A stretch of DNA of 64,000 nucleotides, taken from the NCBI GenBank assembly GCA_903845055.1, contig CAIMWF010000048.1:1-64000 (forward strand), written 5' to 3'. The notes below the pieces were generated by a model. That model was given only the letters and a program-made list of their open reading frames with translations. It had not been told where the DNA came from and did no database searches. How positions within the stretch are numbered: position 1 is the first letter of the stretch; each line of letters begins with the position of its first letter. This document shows, piece by piece, positions 20,144 to 28,792 of this stretch. Both the position numbers and the translations under genes were made by a program. The DNA comes from an uncultured Bacteroidales bacterium. GTDB lineage: Bacteria > Bacteroidota > Bacteroidia > Bacteroidales > FEN-979.

Positions 20144-20935
20144 TTAATTTTGTGTTTTCGTTTTTTTCCGGGAAGACCGGACCATCAGAATAATAAACAA
20201 CAGGGCAGCAAAGAATATGATGACGGTTGCTGAAATTTTTGTCACCTGCAGGGTGTATCTCCTTCCTTCGGGATCGTAGCTGAAACAATATTCCAGGACC
20301 CGGTTGATCGTTGGCCGTGATTGACCCTTCTGGGCTTCGATTATGGCCATTTTTACATCAAAAGGCAGGAAAGAGGTGCCGTACAGGTAACGGGTGACCT
20401 TCCCCTCCGGGCTCAGGATGATGATGCAAGCCGGGTGCATAAAATCGTTGCCGTTGCGCTGGAAAATGAAACCGACGGCATTGGTGAGGGCATAGATGTT
20501 CGCGCTGTCGCCGGTGAAATACTTCCAGTCTGCGGCATGAGGTCTGCTGTGATCGCGCAGGAAATTCTTCTTCTTATCCACCGATTTCGCCGGGGTATCC
20601 TCGTTGTTGAAGCTAACGGTGACTACCTGGAAATCTTTGCCGAGTTCAAGACCCATTTTTTCGATGGCTTCTGATACCCCTGCAAGCAAGGTAGGGCAAA
20701 CACCCATGCAGTCGTAGTAAACCAATGCCAGGATGGTCGGTTTGTGAATGACCGACTTGAGCTGAACTGGCTCTCCCTGTTCGTTGTTGAAGGTGATCGT
20801 TGACGGAATAATGGTGTCGAGATGCTGCACCACCCCTGGTTCATCGGCCTGCCCGGTCTGGCTGAAAACCGGCATGGAAAACCACATGGCAAAAACCATC
20901 ATCAACAGCCCGCTTCCAAAAACATTCTTTTTCAT
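20144..20935 (-). CDS. SCO1/SenC family copper chaperone
   Basis: A 263-residue membrane-anchored thioredoxin-fold protein that delivers copper to the CuA site of subunit II. It has a signal sequence (MKKNVFGSGLLMMVFAMWFSMPVFSQ), the copper-binding CMGVC (CxxxC) and a candidate His ligand in NDFMHPAC. An extra C-terminal helix (SATVIIFFAALLFIILMV) probably anchors it in the inner membrane, in addition to or instead of the N-terminal helix. The gene ends 4 bp before coxA, so the two are tightly coupled. Confidence 0.92.
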   Translation of the reverse strand: MKKNVFGSGLLMMVFAMWFSMPVFSQTGQADEPGVVQHLDTIIPSTITFNNEQGEPVQLKSVIHKPTILALVYYDCMGVCPTLLAGVSEAIEKMGLELGKDFQVVTVSFNNEDTPAKSVDKKKNFLRDHSRPHAADWKYFTGDSANIYALTNAVGFIFQRNGNDFMHPACIIILSPEGKVTRYLYGTSFLPFDVKMAIIEAQKGQSRPTINRVLEYCFSYDPEGRRYTLQVTKISATVIIFFAALLFIILMVRSSRKKTKTQN

Positions 20936-20969
20936 AATTTACTTATTGCACCCATTTACAGCATATTCC

Positions 20970-21018
20970 CACTCGTCACTCCTCACTCGTCACTCGTCAT
21001 TGGTCATTCGTCACTCGT
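20970..21018 (-). repeat. Heptamer array (ACGAGTG type), 7 units, 3' of the DoxX-like gene
   Basis: On the plus strand CACTCGT, CACTCCT, CACTCGT, CACTCGT, CATTGGT, CATTCGT and CACTCGT. The minus strand carries TGA once per unit. The DoxX-like stop TGA (21004-21006) and its last residues (TSDE) are encoded by the array. Confidence 0.88.
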
Positions 21019-21384
21019 CGTATCTTCCTTGTACATCGCCGCGATCATCAGCGCACCACCCATGAGAGCCGTATCCTTAAGCAGTTCGATCAGGGCTGTG
21101 TTTGCCTTGACTGGTTCGAACAGCCCGGGGATGTGGATGGTACAGATGAAGATCAGCAGCAGCAGGGCGAGCAGCAGGCATGCAAGGCTGATGAATCTTT
21201 TTAGGATGATGGCAGTGCATGCGGCGATGAGTGCGAGGCCGGTAATGATGACTGTAAAACCTCCGCCGGGGATGAAGGAACTCACCATGCCGACATAATA
21301 ATTATACATGAAAAAGTGATTGAGTCCCAGGATGCCGAATGGCAGGGCGAACAGGAATCTTCCGATGGTGCTGAGGTGCTTCAT
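21004..21384 (-). CDS. DoxX-like membrane protein
   Basis: A 126-residue protein with four predicted helices and a DoxX-type N-terminus (GRFLFALPFGILGLNHFF). It has no heme or metal motif. DoxX-family proteins are found beside respiratory or redox genes but have no single agreed role. Its place between the cytochrome c and SCO genes suggests a part in assembly or in the electron-transfer complex. Its C-terminal residues are drawn from a heptamer array, so they are unlikely to be conserved. Confidence 0.75.
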   Translation of the reverse strand: MKHLSTIGRFLFALPFGILGLNHFFMYNYYVGMVSSFIPGGGFTVIITGLALIAACTAIILKRFISLACLLLALLLLIFICTIHIPGLFEPVKANTALIELLKDTALMGGALMIAAMYKEDTTSDE

Positions 21385-21494
21385 TTGTCCGTGAACGTAT
21401 TGGTGAAAAAATCAATCATTACAGGCATCATATAAGAGGCATCAGGTAATAGGCAATAGGCAATTACAATGAACCGGCATGTTCCTCTCAATAA

Positions 21495-21518
21495 TTTTCA
21501 AATCCCCAAATCTTCAAA
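21495..21518 (-). repeat. Octamer array directly after the cytochrome c stop codon
   Basis: On the minus strand the stop TAA (21521-21519) is followed without a gap by TTTGAAGA, TTTGGGGA, TTTGAAAA. Two of the three units carry TGA. Confidence 0.7.
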
Positions 21519-22427
21519 TTAACCGTGTGTACTTAGCTTTTTAATCTTCAGGATCGACGAAACGATATAAATGATGATTCCCCAGACGATGATCACCGAG
21601 AGCGTATAGGTGAGCAGCAGCCATATGGGTGCATTGCCGCGTGTCGACCACCATGCGCGTGTTTCGGTGAGCCCGGGGCGGTCGGTCGGAACCCCGATGG
21701 CGAAGGTACCGGTCGCCGGTGTGGTTTTCATCTGGCTTTTCGGGTCATTGACGCGGGCCGTCAGGTCGACGTTGCCGGTATTGTTCCCGGGCAGGTCGGC
21801 AGGGAATTCAAAGGTTGCCTCGCCACGGGCGTTGGTGGTTCTCATTTCGCCCACCTGCAAACTGCCGAAATAGCGCTTTACAGAAAGGAGTACCTCGATA
21901 CCGGCGGCGGGAACGTTACTGTTGTCTTTCAGCTTTTCATGCGCGGTCACGACGATTTTTTTCATCGGGTCGCTGTATTGCATTTCCAGGGTTACACTCC
22001 TGCCGGTAAAGGCAGCCAGTGCCTTCGGGGCGGGCTGCACATATTTCGGATTGAAGGAACGCAGGAAGGCGATGACGGCCCAGCGATCGTCCTCGGGAAT
22101 GATGTTCCGGAATTCAGGCATCGGGATTTTACCCGTGGTGATACGGTAAAATATCTCCCCGTCGGTTTGTTTCTGGGCTTTTTCCTTGGCAAGGTCGCCC
22201 GGCGGGGGGGTGAGTTTCGCCCAGTTGTCCTTCCCGGGAAGCCCGTGACAAGACTGGCAGTTCTTAAGGTAGACCTGCTCACCCTGTTTCTGCATGTCGG
22301 GGGTGAATTTCATAGGTGCAACCACCGCTTTCTGATCGTCGGGAACCACCCAGGTCTGGGCAGAAACCCTGGTACCGGTCACAACGGAGAGCAACAAAAG
22401 AAGAAAAACCTGTTTTTTAAAACCCAT
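21519..22427 (-). CDS. Membrane-anchored cytochrome c with Ig-like domain
   Basis: A c-type cytochrome of the respiratory cluster. From the ATG at 22427 it opens into a clear signal peptide (MGFKKQVFLLLLLSVVTGTRVSA). The heme site is KNCQSCHGLPGK, with a probable Met ligand near IPMPEFR. A beta-rich Ig-like region follows (about 130 residues, GIEVLLSVKRYFG to GTFAIGVP), then a C-terminal helix (IWLLLTYTLSVIIVWGIIIYIV). A frame is open further upstream to ATG 22508, but those residues (MQTMQTMQT...) come from a 9-bp repeat. It probably passes electrons from the FeS/NrfD module to the cytochrome c domain of CoxB. Confidence 0.86.
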   Translation of the reverse strand: MGFKKQVFLLLLLSVVTGTRVSAQTWVVPDDQKAVVAPMKFTPDMQKQGEQVYLKNCQSCHGLPGKDNWAKLTPPPGDLAKEKAQKQTDGEIFYRITTGKIPMPEFRNIIPEDDRWAVIAFLRSFNPKYVQPAPKALAAFTGRSVTLEMQYSDPMKKIVVTAHEKLKDNSNVPAAGIEVLLSVKRYFGSLQVGEMRTTNARGEATFEFPADLPGNNTGNVDLTARVNDPKSQMKTTPATGTFAIGVPTDRPGLTETRAWWSTRGNAPIWLLLTYTLSVIIVWGIIIYIVSSILKIKKLSTHG

Positions 22428-22468
22428 AGTCCCTGGCTTATAACTGTTCCTGAAATATTTTCTTTTTT

Positions 22469-22513
22469 GCATTCCCTGCACTGTCTGCATTGTTTGCATT
22501 GTTTGCATTGCTT
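22469..22513 (-). repeat. Nonamer array (AAACAATGC type), 5 units, between nrfD and cytochrome c
   Basis: On the plus strand GCATTCCCT, GCACTGTCT, GCATTGTTT, GCATTGTTT, GCATTGCTT. It begins right after the nrfD stop. Unlike the other arrays it has a period divisible by three, holds no stop, and gives ATG in frame with the cytochrome c gene. Confidence 0.85.
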
Positions 22514-22514
22514 T

Positions 22515-23843
22515 TCATTCAAACCTGATATGCTCCGCCCCCTTTTCAACGGCTGTTTCATGCAGCGGGATCACCGGGAAGAATTTGGAGATCAGGGTGA
22601 TGATAATGAGTACCAGGATGAATGGTGCGATGGTAATCATCGATTCGATCAGTGTGGGCGAGTAATGGACAAAGTTTTGCGGCACATGCTGGATGGGCAG
22701 GAATGGGTGTTCCTGGGTGGGGATGACGATCAGGTAGCGCTTGAACCATGCAGCGATGAGTACCGCGATGGAGATGACCAGCACCGGCACCGGTTTACGG
22801 AAACGCCGGAAAAGCAGGAAAAGGATGGGGATAACAAGTCCCCCGATCTGGACCATCCAAAAAAGGAGGGCGTCCCTGCCAGCCAGAAGTTCCTGCAGAT
22901 GCACGGCGTCGGCACGTTTCAGTTTATATCCGGGTACCAGGTATTCGTTGATATTGAAATAGAGATATACCAGCGACACGGTTGCCAGCACCTTGCCCAT
23001 GTTGTTGAAATGAAGGTCGGTGAGATAGTTTTCCAGTTTGTAATTCTTCCGGAAGAAGAACATGGCGATGATCACCGCAGCTGAACCCGCGACAAAGGCC
23101 CCGGAAACAAAGTAGGGCCCGAAGATGGAGCTGTCCCAGCCCGCCCGCGAGGTCACGGCGAAAAGCCAGGAGGTGACCGTGTGGATGGAAAGCGCGGCAG
23201 GCACCAGCAGGATCAGCAGGACCCGGATGGAGCGGTTGATGATCCTGTTCTGTTCGGGGCTATCGGTAAAATTCAGTGAAAAACGCTTGTAAATGCTCCT
23301 TAGCCAGGAGGGAATGGCAACTTTGCTGTTGTGGATGATGGCCATGTCGGCGATGAGCGGCAGATACAGCAGCATCAGGCTCAGCACGAAATAGGTGACA
23401 ATCACGGTTACATCCCAGAGGATCGGTGACTGGGGACGGCCATAGATAAAAACATAGGCGAGGCGTTCGGGGCGTCCCATATCGGAAACGATGACCAGTC
23501 CGGCAACAGCGGCGAATGCGACGGCGATGGTTTCGGCGATCCTGGTGATGGGTGTGATCCATTTCATACCGATCAGGCCGAGGACTGCACTGACCAGCAT
23601 CCCGATGAGGCTGGCAGCCACAAAAAAGACAAAGTTGCTGAGGTATAGACCCCAGGTGACATAATCACGGATTCCCGCCACGCCCAGCCCGGTGCGCAAC
23701 TGGAGTGAATAGGCAAAGAGGCAGGCCAGGAGTGAAACGGTGAGGAAACCCATCCAGATAACGAATCCCTTGTTGATCCTGATATGGTGGGTAAGATCGG
23801 CCGTAATTTTTTCAAAGGTCAGTTTATTGTCATCCATGGTCAT
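22515..23843 (-). CDS. NrfD/PsrC-family quinol-interacting membrane protein
   Basis: A 442-residue protein with ten predicted helices and short ends, like ActC/ActF, HmcC and DsrP rather than the eight-helix NrfD. Clear segments include GFVIWMGFLTVSLLACLFAY, YVTWGLYLSNFVFFVAASLIG and ALLFWMVQIGGLVIPILF. Family members bind menaquinol at the periplasmic side and exchange electrons with an FeS partner. Its ATG overlaps the stop of the FeS gene as TAATG, so both are made together. No periplasmic heme ligand set is visible, as expected. The direction (quinol oxidation) is inferred from the downstream oxidase. Confidence 0.93.
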   Translation of the reverse strand: MTMDDNKLTFEKITADLTHHIRINKGFVIWMGFLTVSLLACLFAYSLQLRTGLGVAGIRDYVTWGLYLSNFVFFVAASLIGMLVSAVLGLIGMKWITPITRIAETIAVAFAAVAGLVIVSDMGRPERLAYVFIYGRPQSPILWDVTVIVTYFVLSLMLLYLPLIADMAIIHNSKVAIPSWLRSIYKRFSLNFTDSPEQNRIINRSIRVLLILLVPAALSIHTVTSWLFAVTSRAGWDSSIFGPYFVSGAFVAGSAAVIIAMFFFRKNYKLENYLTDLHFNNMGKVLATVSLVYLYFNINEYLVPGYKLKRADAVHLQELLAGRDALLFWMVQIGGLVIPILFLLFRRFRKPVPVLVISIAVLIAAWFKRYLIVIPTQEHPFLPIQHVPQNFVHYSPTLIESMITIAPFILVLIIITLISKFFPVIPLHETAVEKGAEHIRFE

Positions 23844-24814
23844 TAAACTTTTTCAGGGGTTGCATCTTTGGCTTCTTCAAACGGGAACAAACGATTCTTG
23901 GGGGGGAGATAATAAACCCTTGGCCTGGTCCCCAGTTCGGGCATCAGCTGGTAACCGCCATTGTCGCGGAGGAGCTTGCTCAGCCTGACTGTTTCCTTGG
24001 TGGTGCCGTTCGTTACGGCATCCTCATTCTCATCGCCGAAATAGTAAACCCCGTTGGGGCAGGCTTCTACACAATAGGGCAGTTTGCCTTCGCGCAGCCG
24101 GTCGGCGCTGAAGAGACATTTTGAAATGGTACCGAGTTTCTGGGGAACGTTCAGCTCAACATTGTAGTCCTGGCCCTGGTGACTTGCGGCATCCTTAGGT
24201 TCGATCCAGTTGAAGATACGGGCTGAATAGGGACAGGCGGCCATGCAGAAACGACATCCGATGCAACGGTCATTCTCAATGAGCACGATGCCGTCGGGGC
24301 GTTTGAAAGTGGCGTCCACCGGGCAAACAGCAACGCAGGGCGGGTTGTCGCAATGCTGGCAGTTCTTGGGCATGTTGTAGGGCGCAGTATTGGGTGCGTC
24401 CTGCATCTGCAGGGTGTTCATATGGTATTGCTCGGGGCGCAGCTGGTGCGCGTCCTGGCATGCGTTAATACATTTCCTGGCATTGCGGCAATGTGAAAGG
24501 TCGGTCACCATGACCCACCTGCGGCCGGGGATGCCTTCACGGCCCTGCGATTCGCGCAGTTCTTCGCCGGTTTTAATGTGCGATTTGATCTCCAGCGAGT
24601 CAACGGAAACAAGTTTCCCGTCCTGTGTGAGCAGGACCTTGCTTTCGCCCGTCGCCTCTTTCTTTGCCTCGAAAATATGTCCCGAATAGAGCGCGGCGGC
24701 CCCGGTGGCCACTCCGACCCCGGCAAGACCCAGGTTCTTCAAAAAATTCCGGCGCGTGGAACCCTTTGATTTTTCGTCTTCATTAGAGAAATTCGTGGTG
24801 TTATTTTCTTCCAT
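23843..24814 (-). CDS. Tat-exported four-cluster ferredoxin-like FeS protein
   Basis: A 323-residue DmsB/PsrB/NrfC-like subunit. The twin-arginine signal is STRRNFLKNLGLAGVG (R21, R22), so it is folded and exported to the periplasmic face. Cysteine motifs in order: C109-x5-C115-x3-C119; C152-x2-C155-x4-C160-x3-C164; C184-x2-C187-x2-C190-x3-C194; C233-x14-C248-x3-C252. The first and last motifs each lack one Cys compared with the usual pattern (A112 and S236 stand there), which gives 14 rather than 16 ligands. It is the first gene of the cluster and overlaps nrfD. It should carry electrons between NrfD and the cytochrome. Confidence 0.92.
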   Translation of the reverse strand: MEENNTTNFSNEDEKSKGSTRRNFLKNLGLAGVGVATGAAALYSGHIFEAKKEATGESKVLLTQDGKLVSVDSLEIKSHIKTGEELRESQGREGIPGRRWVMVTDLSHCRNARKCINACQDAHQLRPEQYHMNTLQMQDAPNTAPYNMPKNCQHCDNPPCVAVCPVDATFKRPDGIVLIENDRCIGCRFCMAACPYSARIFNWIEPKDAASHQGQDYNVELNVPQKLGTISKCLFSADRLREGKLPYCVEACPNGVYYFGDENEDAVTNGTTKETVRLSKLLRDNGGYQLMPELGTRPRVYYLPPKNRLFPFEEAKDATPEKV

Positions 24815-24843
24815 AATCAGATTCTTGGCGGAAATTATATGTA

Positions 24844-24851
24844 CAAATGTA
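24844..24851 (-). promoter_or_regulatory. Candidate -7 element of the respiratory operon
   Basis: The minus strand reads TACATTTG, a match to TAnnTTTG, about 30 bp before the FeS gene start. A -33 element is not obvious. It may drive the genes from the FeS protein to ctaB. Confidence 0.45.
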
Positions 24852-25014
24852 AATAAATAATTAAACCTTCACCTGCCGGTTTGAAATTTCTATGCGGTCT
24901 AAATAACGAAAAAAAAACGAATGTGAAAATTTGGGGATTTGAAAATGTGAGAATTAGCAGAATGCAATATTTTTGTACTTAAATTTTTCACTTCCACCAT
25001 TTATTTATTTTGTA

Positions 25015-25030
25015 TTTCGCTACCTCGCTA
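25015..25030 (-). repeat. Octamer array (TAGCGAGG type), 2 units, 3' of the DUF5686 gene
   Basis: On the minus strand the stop TAA is followed by GG and then TAGCGAGG, TAGCGAAA. The 218-bp gap up to 24814 otherwise holds AT-rich sequence, a degenerate TTTGGGGA/TTTGAAAA stretch (24929-24952) and the operon promoter. Confidence 0.7.
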
Positions 25031-25032
25031 CC

Positions 25033-27549
25033 TTAAAACGGGAATATCACCGAAAGTTTATAGGCAAAATTGTCGGCAGTATTGTTCAGGGAGTATGGGC
25101 CCCAGCGGTAAAAGGCGCCGATACCGATGGTATAGATTTTCAGGTTGACGAGGTTGTTGATCAGCAGGCCCGACTCGTAATAGCCCAGCTTCATCTCCTT
25201 CGGATTGATTGTGTTTTCTTTGTAGCGTTCCTGGTGATCAAGCCAGCCGAAACCGATGTTCTGCGACAGGGCAAATTCCGGGTGGAACCATTTTTTTCCT
25301 TTGAAAAGAAGGTAGCCGAAATCGTGGTAGAGATAGACGGATCCGTATTTGCTCGACAGGAATTCATTGCTGCGCATCGTGCCAAAACTGTTGGGGGCGA
25401 AAAGGGTGAATTCCCGGTAACCGGCAGGGGCATAATAGAGGTTGCACACAGGGATCGGCTGGTCAACATAACCCCCGTTGAGTTGCACGGTTAGTTTTCC
25501 GAGATATTTGATATTGAAGGTCTTCCGGATCTTCACGTCGAACCGGTCGTAATTGAAATCACCGCCCAGGAATCCCTTAACCCCACGTGTGTACTGGATC
25601 CAAACCACCGGGTATTTGGTTCCGAGGGAGATCTTGTTCCGGATCGTCTGGATGAATTTTTCACGGTAGGCCCATTTAAACCCGGCGGTAAGTCCGGTGA
25701 AAATGAACTGGTTCTCACGCAACACCACATTCCCTAGGTAAGTGGCAAGGTCGCAGGTCGTGGTGGTTTTAAAGTCGCGCGATATCCCGGCGTTGAACAG
25801 CATGTATTTAAACGCCCTGAATCCCAGTGAAAAATTGAAACTTTCAACACGGTCCAGTTTTTTCAGCAGCAGTTGCCTGAAATTCCCTGAGAGGATGGAT
25901 TCCGGATCGTGTGGAAAACTTACACCGCCCGATTCAACAAGGTCGTAATAATAGGATGCTGCCAGGGTGAGGTCATGGCGGCGGCTGGCCAGCAAACTGA
26001 CATCACCTCCGTATTTCGAGGTCGAGATTCCGAACGCATACTGGTAAAACCCGCCGATTTTAAACCAGTCCGAAACGCGGTCGTTCGTGTGAATGCCTGC
26101 GCCCAGGACGAGTCCTTCGTAAGTGTTGTAGTTCACAATGCGGTTCAGGTCGATATCAATCACCCCCCAGGGTATCCTGCCGGTCATTATGGTCTGGAAA
26201 TTTCGGGCCATCTTATCGAAATTCTGTGCCTTCCCAATGCTGTCGATCACTTTGTAAGTCTGGCGGTCCTTGCGGGTTAGGCTGTCGGTGCGGTACTGGT
26301 TCCAGAAAGGTTCGCTGCGGCTGGTAGCATCTTTGTCGACCTCAACATCCAGGTGGTTGAATTCGCGTCTCACCAGTTCAGGGTTCAGCACGATGTCGCG
26401 GATATAGCTGTGACCGCTCCCCACCATCTTGTACTTCCCGATCATCAGGTTGTTGAACGCCACATCGGTATTGAGCTGGACCGGGAACCACTGCTTCCCG
26501 TCGACCAGTTCGTATAACTGGTGAATCCTGATCTTCGTCCCACCGGAACTCTGGCTGGGTTCCGCGTTGACATACTGGATCCCCCAGTTGTGCGTACTGA
26601 TGGCGATGACCCCCTTCATCCCGTCGAAATTAGTTCCTTTACGGGGCCTGAACGAGATGATGAAAACGCTGTCGTTTCCCGAATAGGTGGTGTCTTCGAT
26701 CTTGAAGAAATATTTGCTGAGACTCCCGTTGCCGATGGGGTTGACATAATCTTTCATCATGATGGAGATGAATGGCTTGTAAAAAGAAAACGACTGGATC
26801 TGGGTGGAGAGGAAAACCATGATCGGGTCTTTGAATCCCGACATCTTGGTGGCGATTACCTTGTTGTAATTCTTGTCGGGGGCCATGAATTTTCGTTTGG
26901 TGACATTCTCCATCAGGAAAAAATACTGGGTGCTGATCATTTTTTCCAGCATTTTGTTTGCCGAATCGATCCTTGCTGAATCAAGTTTTATCGAATCTCT
27001 TTTGACGGTAAAACCGGCCCCCATTTCTTTCGGAAGTTCGAATGCGGAGGTGTCGGCAAGGATTGCGAAATCTCCCCTGAGGGTGGTGTCCTTGTCGGCT
27101 GTAAGTACTGTTTTGTCGTAGGCCGTGTAGGAAAAGGTGCTGATCTTTTCGGGGTCGTTGATATCCCGGTTGTCGATGACATTCCTGATGATCCGGTGGG
27201 CCGGGTTTACACCGGGGAGGATCTCGACCTCCTGCAGGTCAATCTCCCGGGAGGTCATCTGGATGAGCAGGTCGTGCGTGCGGCCCCCGATGGGAACCAC
27301 CCTTGGCTCATAGCCGACATACGACATGGTGAGGGTTTGAACCGGTCGCAGCGACCTGAGGCTGAATTTCCCGTCGATGTCGGTAGTGCCTCCGGTATTG
27401 CTGTTGTTGATGACAATATTGACAAATGCAAGCGACTCTTTCGTCTTGCCGTCGATCACCCTTCCGGATACAAAAAATTGTTCCTGTGAAAAGCAGGAGG
27501 AGATGGTAATCAGCCAAAGAATCAGGATATAGCGGGTGCGTCGGTTCAT
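25033..27549 (-). CDS. DUF5686 / CarboxypepD_reg-like outer-membrane protein
   Basis: An 838-residue protein starting at ATG 27549 with a signal peptide (MNRRTRYILILWLITISSCFSQ). The N-terminal 100 residues form a CarboxypepD_reg-like (CNA-B-type) domain: VSGRVIDGKTKESLAFVNIVI, then DIDGKFSLR and LTMSYVGYEP. The rest matches DUF5686 and ends in a run of amphipathic beta-strands with a terminal Phe (KLSVIFPF), as expected for an outer-membrane barrel. It is common in Bacteroidota, has no proven substrate, and lacks a TonB plug domain, so it is not a classic SusC receptor. A minus-strand TATCTTTG (27572-27565) lies just upstream. Confidence 0.87.
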   Translation of the reverse strand: MNRRTRYILILWLITISSCFSQEQFFVSGRVIDGKTKESLAFVNIVINNSNTGGTTDIDGKFSLRSLRPVQTLTMSYVGYEPRVVPIGGRTHDLLIQMTSREIDLQEVEILPGVNPAHRIIRNVIDNRDINDPEKISTFSYTAYDKTVLTADKDTTLRGDFAILADTSAFELPKEMGAGFTVKRDSIKLDSARIDSANKMLEKMISTQYFFLMENVTKRKFMAPDKNYNKVIATKMSGFKDPIMVFLSTQIQSFSFYKPFISIMMKDYVNPIGNGSLSKYFFKIEDTTYSGNDSVFIISFRPRKGTNFDGMKGVIAISTHNWGIQYVNAEPSQSSGGTKIRIHQLYELVDGKQWFPVQLNTDVAFNNLMIGKYKMVGSGHSYIRDIVLNPELVRREFNHLDVEVDKDATSRSEPFWNQYRTDSLTRKDRQTYKVIDSIGKAQNFDKMARNFQTIMTGRIPWGVIDIDLNRIVNYNTYEGLVLGAGIHTNDRVSDWFKIGGFYQYAFGISTSKYGGDVSLLASRRHDLTLAASYYYDLVESGGVSFPHDPESILSGNFRQLLLKKLDRVESFNFSLGFRAFKYMLFNAGISRDFKTTTTCDLATYLGNVVLRENQFIFTGLTAGFKWAYREKFIQTIRNKISLGTKYPVVWIQYTRGVKGFLGGDFNYDRFDVKIRKTFNIKYLGKLTVQLNGGYVDQPIPVCNLYYAPAGYREFTLFAPNSFGTMRSNEFLSSKYGSVYLYHDFGYLLFKGKKWFHPEFALSQNIGFGWLDHQERYKENTINPKEMKLGYYESGLLINNLVNLKIYTIGIGAFYRWGPYSLNNTADNFAYKLSVIFPF

Positions 27550-27564
27550 GCGGCAATCTTTTTT

Positions 27565-27572
27565 CAAAGATA
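27565..27572 (-). promoter_or_regulatory. Candidate -7 element (TATCTTTG) for the DUF5686 gene
   Basis: Matches TAnnTTTG on the minus strand, 15 bp before the start codon. The divergent RNA methyltransferase gene starts about 50 bp away, so the region is shared. Confidence 0.4.
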
Positions 27573-27620
27573 TGAATTTAAAATTGTCGTAACTTTCCGG
27601 AAAAATTGGCAGAAAATAAA

Positions 27621-28772
27621 ATGACATTTCCCTTAATCGCAAAGACCATTGCGGGGCTTGAAGATGTTCTCGCCCGGGAGCTTGATTCGATGGGAGCCGG
27701 TGATATTATGAAACTGAACCGTGCGGTATCTTTTTCTGCCGATACGGAACTGTTGTACCGCGTCAATTATACCTGCAGGACCGCCCTGAGAATACTGAAA
27801 CCACTGTTCCATTTCGAGATCCTGGAACAAAAGGACCTGTACGAACAGATTTATGAATTTCCCTGGGAAAACTATATCAGTGCCGAAAATTCCATCTCCA
27901 TCGATGCAGTGATCTCCTATACGGTCTTTACCAATTCGCAGTTCGTGGCCCAGCGGTCGAAGGATGCCATCGTTGACCGGCTCCGCGAAAAACTTGGCAG
28001 CCGTCCATCGGTCGATCTGGAAAATCCCGACCTGAAGATCAACGTTCACCTTTTCAAGGATGCGTGTACGGTAGCCCTCGATTCGTCGGGTCAGTCGCTG
28101 CACCGCCGTGGTTACCGGCGAAGTACCGGTCCTGCCCCCATCAACGAAGTGCTGGCCGCCGGGCTTGTCAAACTTTCGGAATGGGACCCCTCGATACCCT
28201 TGTACGACCCGATGTGCGGGTCGGGAACCCTCCTCATCGAAGCGGCCATGGTTGCGAAGAACATCCCTGCCGGGTTTTTCCGCGAATTGTGGGGCTTCAT
28301 GAAATGGCGCGATTTCGATGCAGATCTATGGGAAAAGGTAAAAACCGGCTGCCAGGCACTTAAAACGGATCTGAGGCTTGACTTTTTTGGAACCGACAGG
28401 GCGGAACAAGCCATCTGTTCGGCCACTGAAAACCTGCAGTTCACGGGCCTTACCAACGACATTTTCCTCAGGGTGTGTTCCTTTGAGGATTCCGAACCTC
28501 CATTTGAAAAGGGGTTCATCATCTCCAACCCGCCCTATGATGAACGTTTGAAAATTGAAGATTCCCTCGCATTTTATAAAATGATCGGCGACACCCTTAA
28601 AAGGAAATATGCCGGGTTCACCGCCTGGCTGATCTCTTCCGACCTTGAATCGGTAAAGTTCATCGGGCTGAGGCCTTCGCGAAGGATCCCGGTCAACAAC
28701 GGCCCCCTGGAATGCAGGTTTCTCAAGTTCGATATGTTTGCCGGGAAGAAGGGGTTTTCGGAAGTTTTGTAA
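27621..28772 (+). CDS. THUMP-domain class I RNA methyltransferase (RlmL N-terminal type)
   Basis: A 383-residue protein starting at ATG 27621 (MTFPLIAKT); an in-frame TTG at 27606 is also possible. The N-terminal 160 residues form the THUMP/ferredoxin-like RNA-binding region (GLEDVLARELDSMG, then SLHRRGYRRS). The C-terminal Rossmann fold has DPMCGSGTLLIEAAM and the N6-amino-methylation motif NPPYDERL. It resembles the RlmL half of E. coli RlmKL, which makes m2G2445 in 23S rRNA; the guanine target is inferred from family. A 13-unit repeat array begins 20 bp after the stop. Confidence 0.92.
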   Translation: MTFPLIAKTIAGLEDVLARELDSMGAGDIMKLNRAVSFSADTELLYRVNYTCRTALRILKPLFHFEILEQKDLYEQIYEFPWENYISAENSISIDAVISYTVFTNSQFVAQRSKDAIVDRLREKLGSRPSVDLENPDLKINVHLFKDACTVALDSSGQSLHRRGYRRSTGPAPINEVLAAGLVKLSEWDPSIPLYDPMCGSGTLLIEAAMVAKNIPAGFFRELWGFMKWRDFDADLWEKVKTGCQALKTDLRLDFFGTDRAEQAICSATENLQFTGLTNDIFLRVCSFEDSEPPFEKGFIISNPPYDERLKIEDSLAFYKMIGDTLKRKYAGFTAWLISSDLESVKFIGLRPSRRIPVNNGPLECRFLKFDMFAGKKGFSEVL

Positions 28773-28792
28773 TTTTGCAGGTGGGTTATAAG

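Noticed and set aside
25033-27549. TonB-dependent SusC-type receptor
   Set aside because: The CarboxypepD_reg-like domain is present but there is no plug domain and no SusD partner; the body fits DUF5686 instead.
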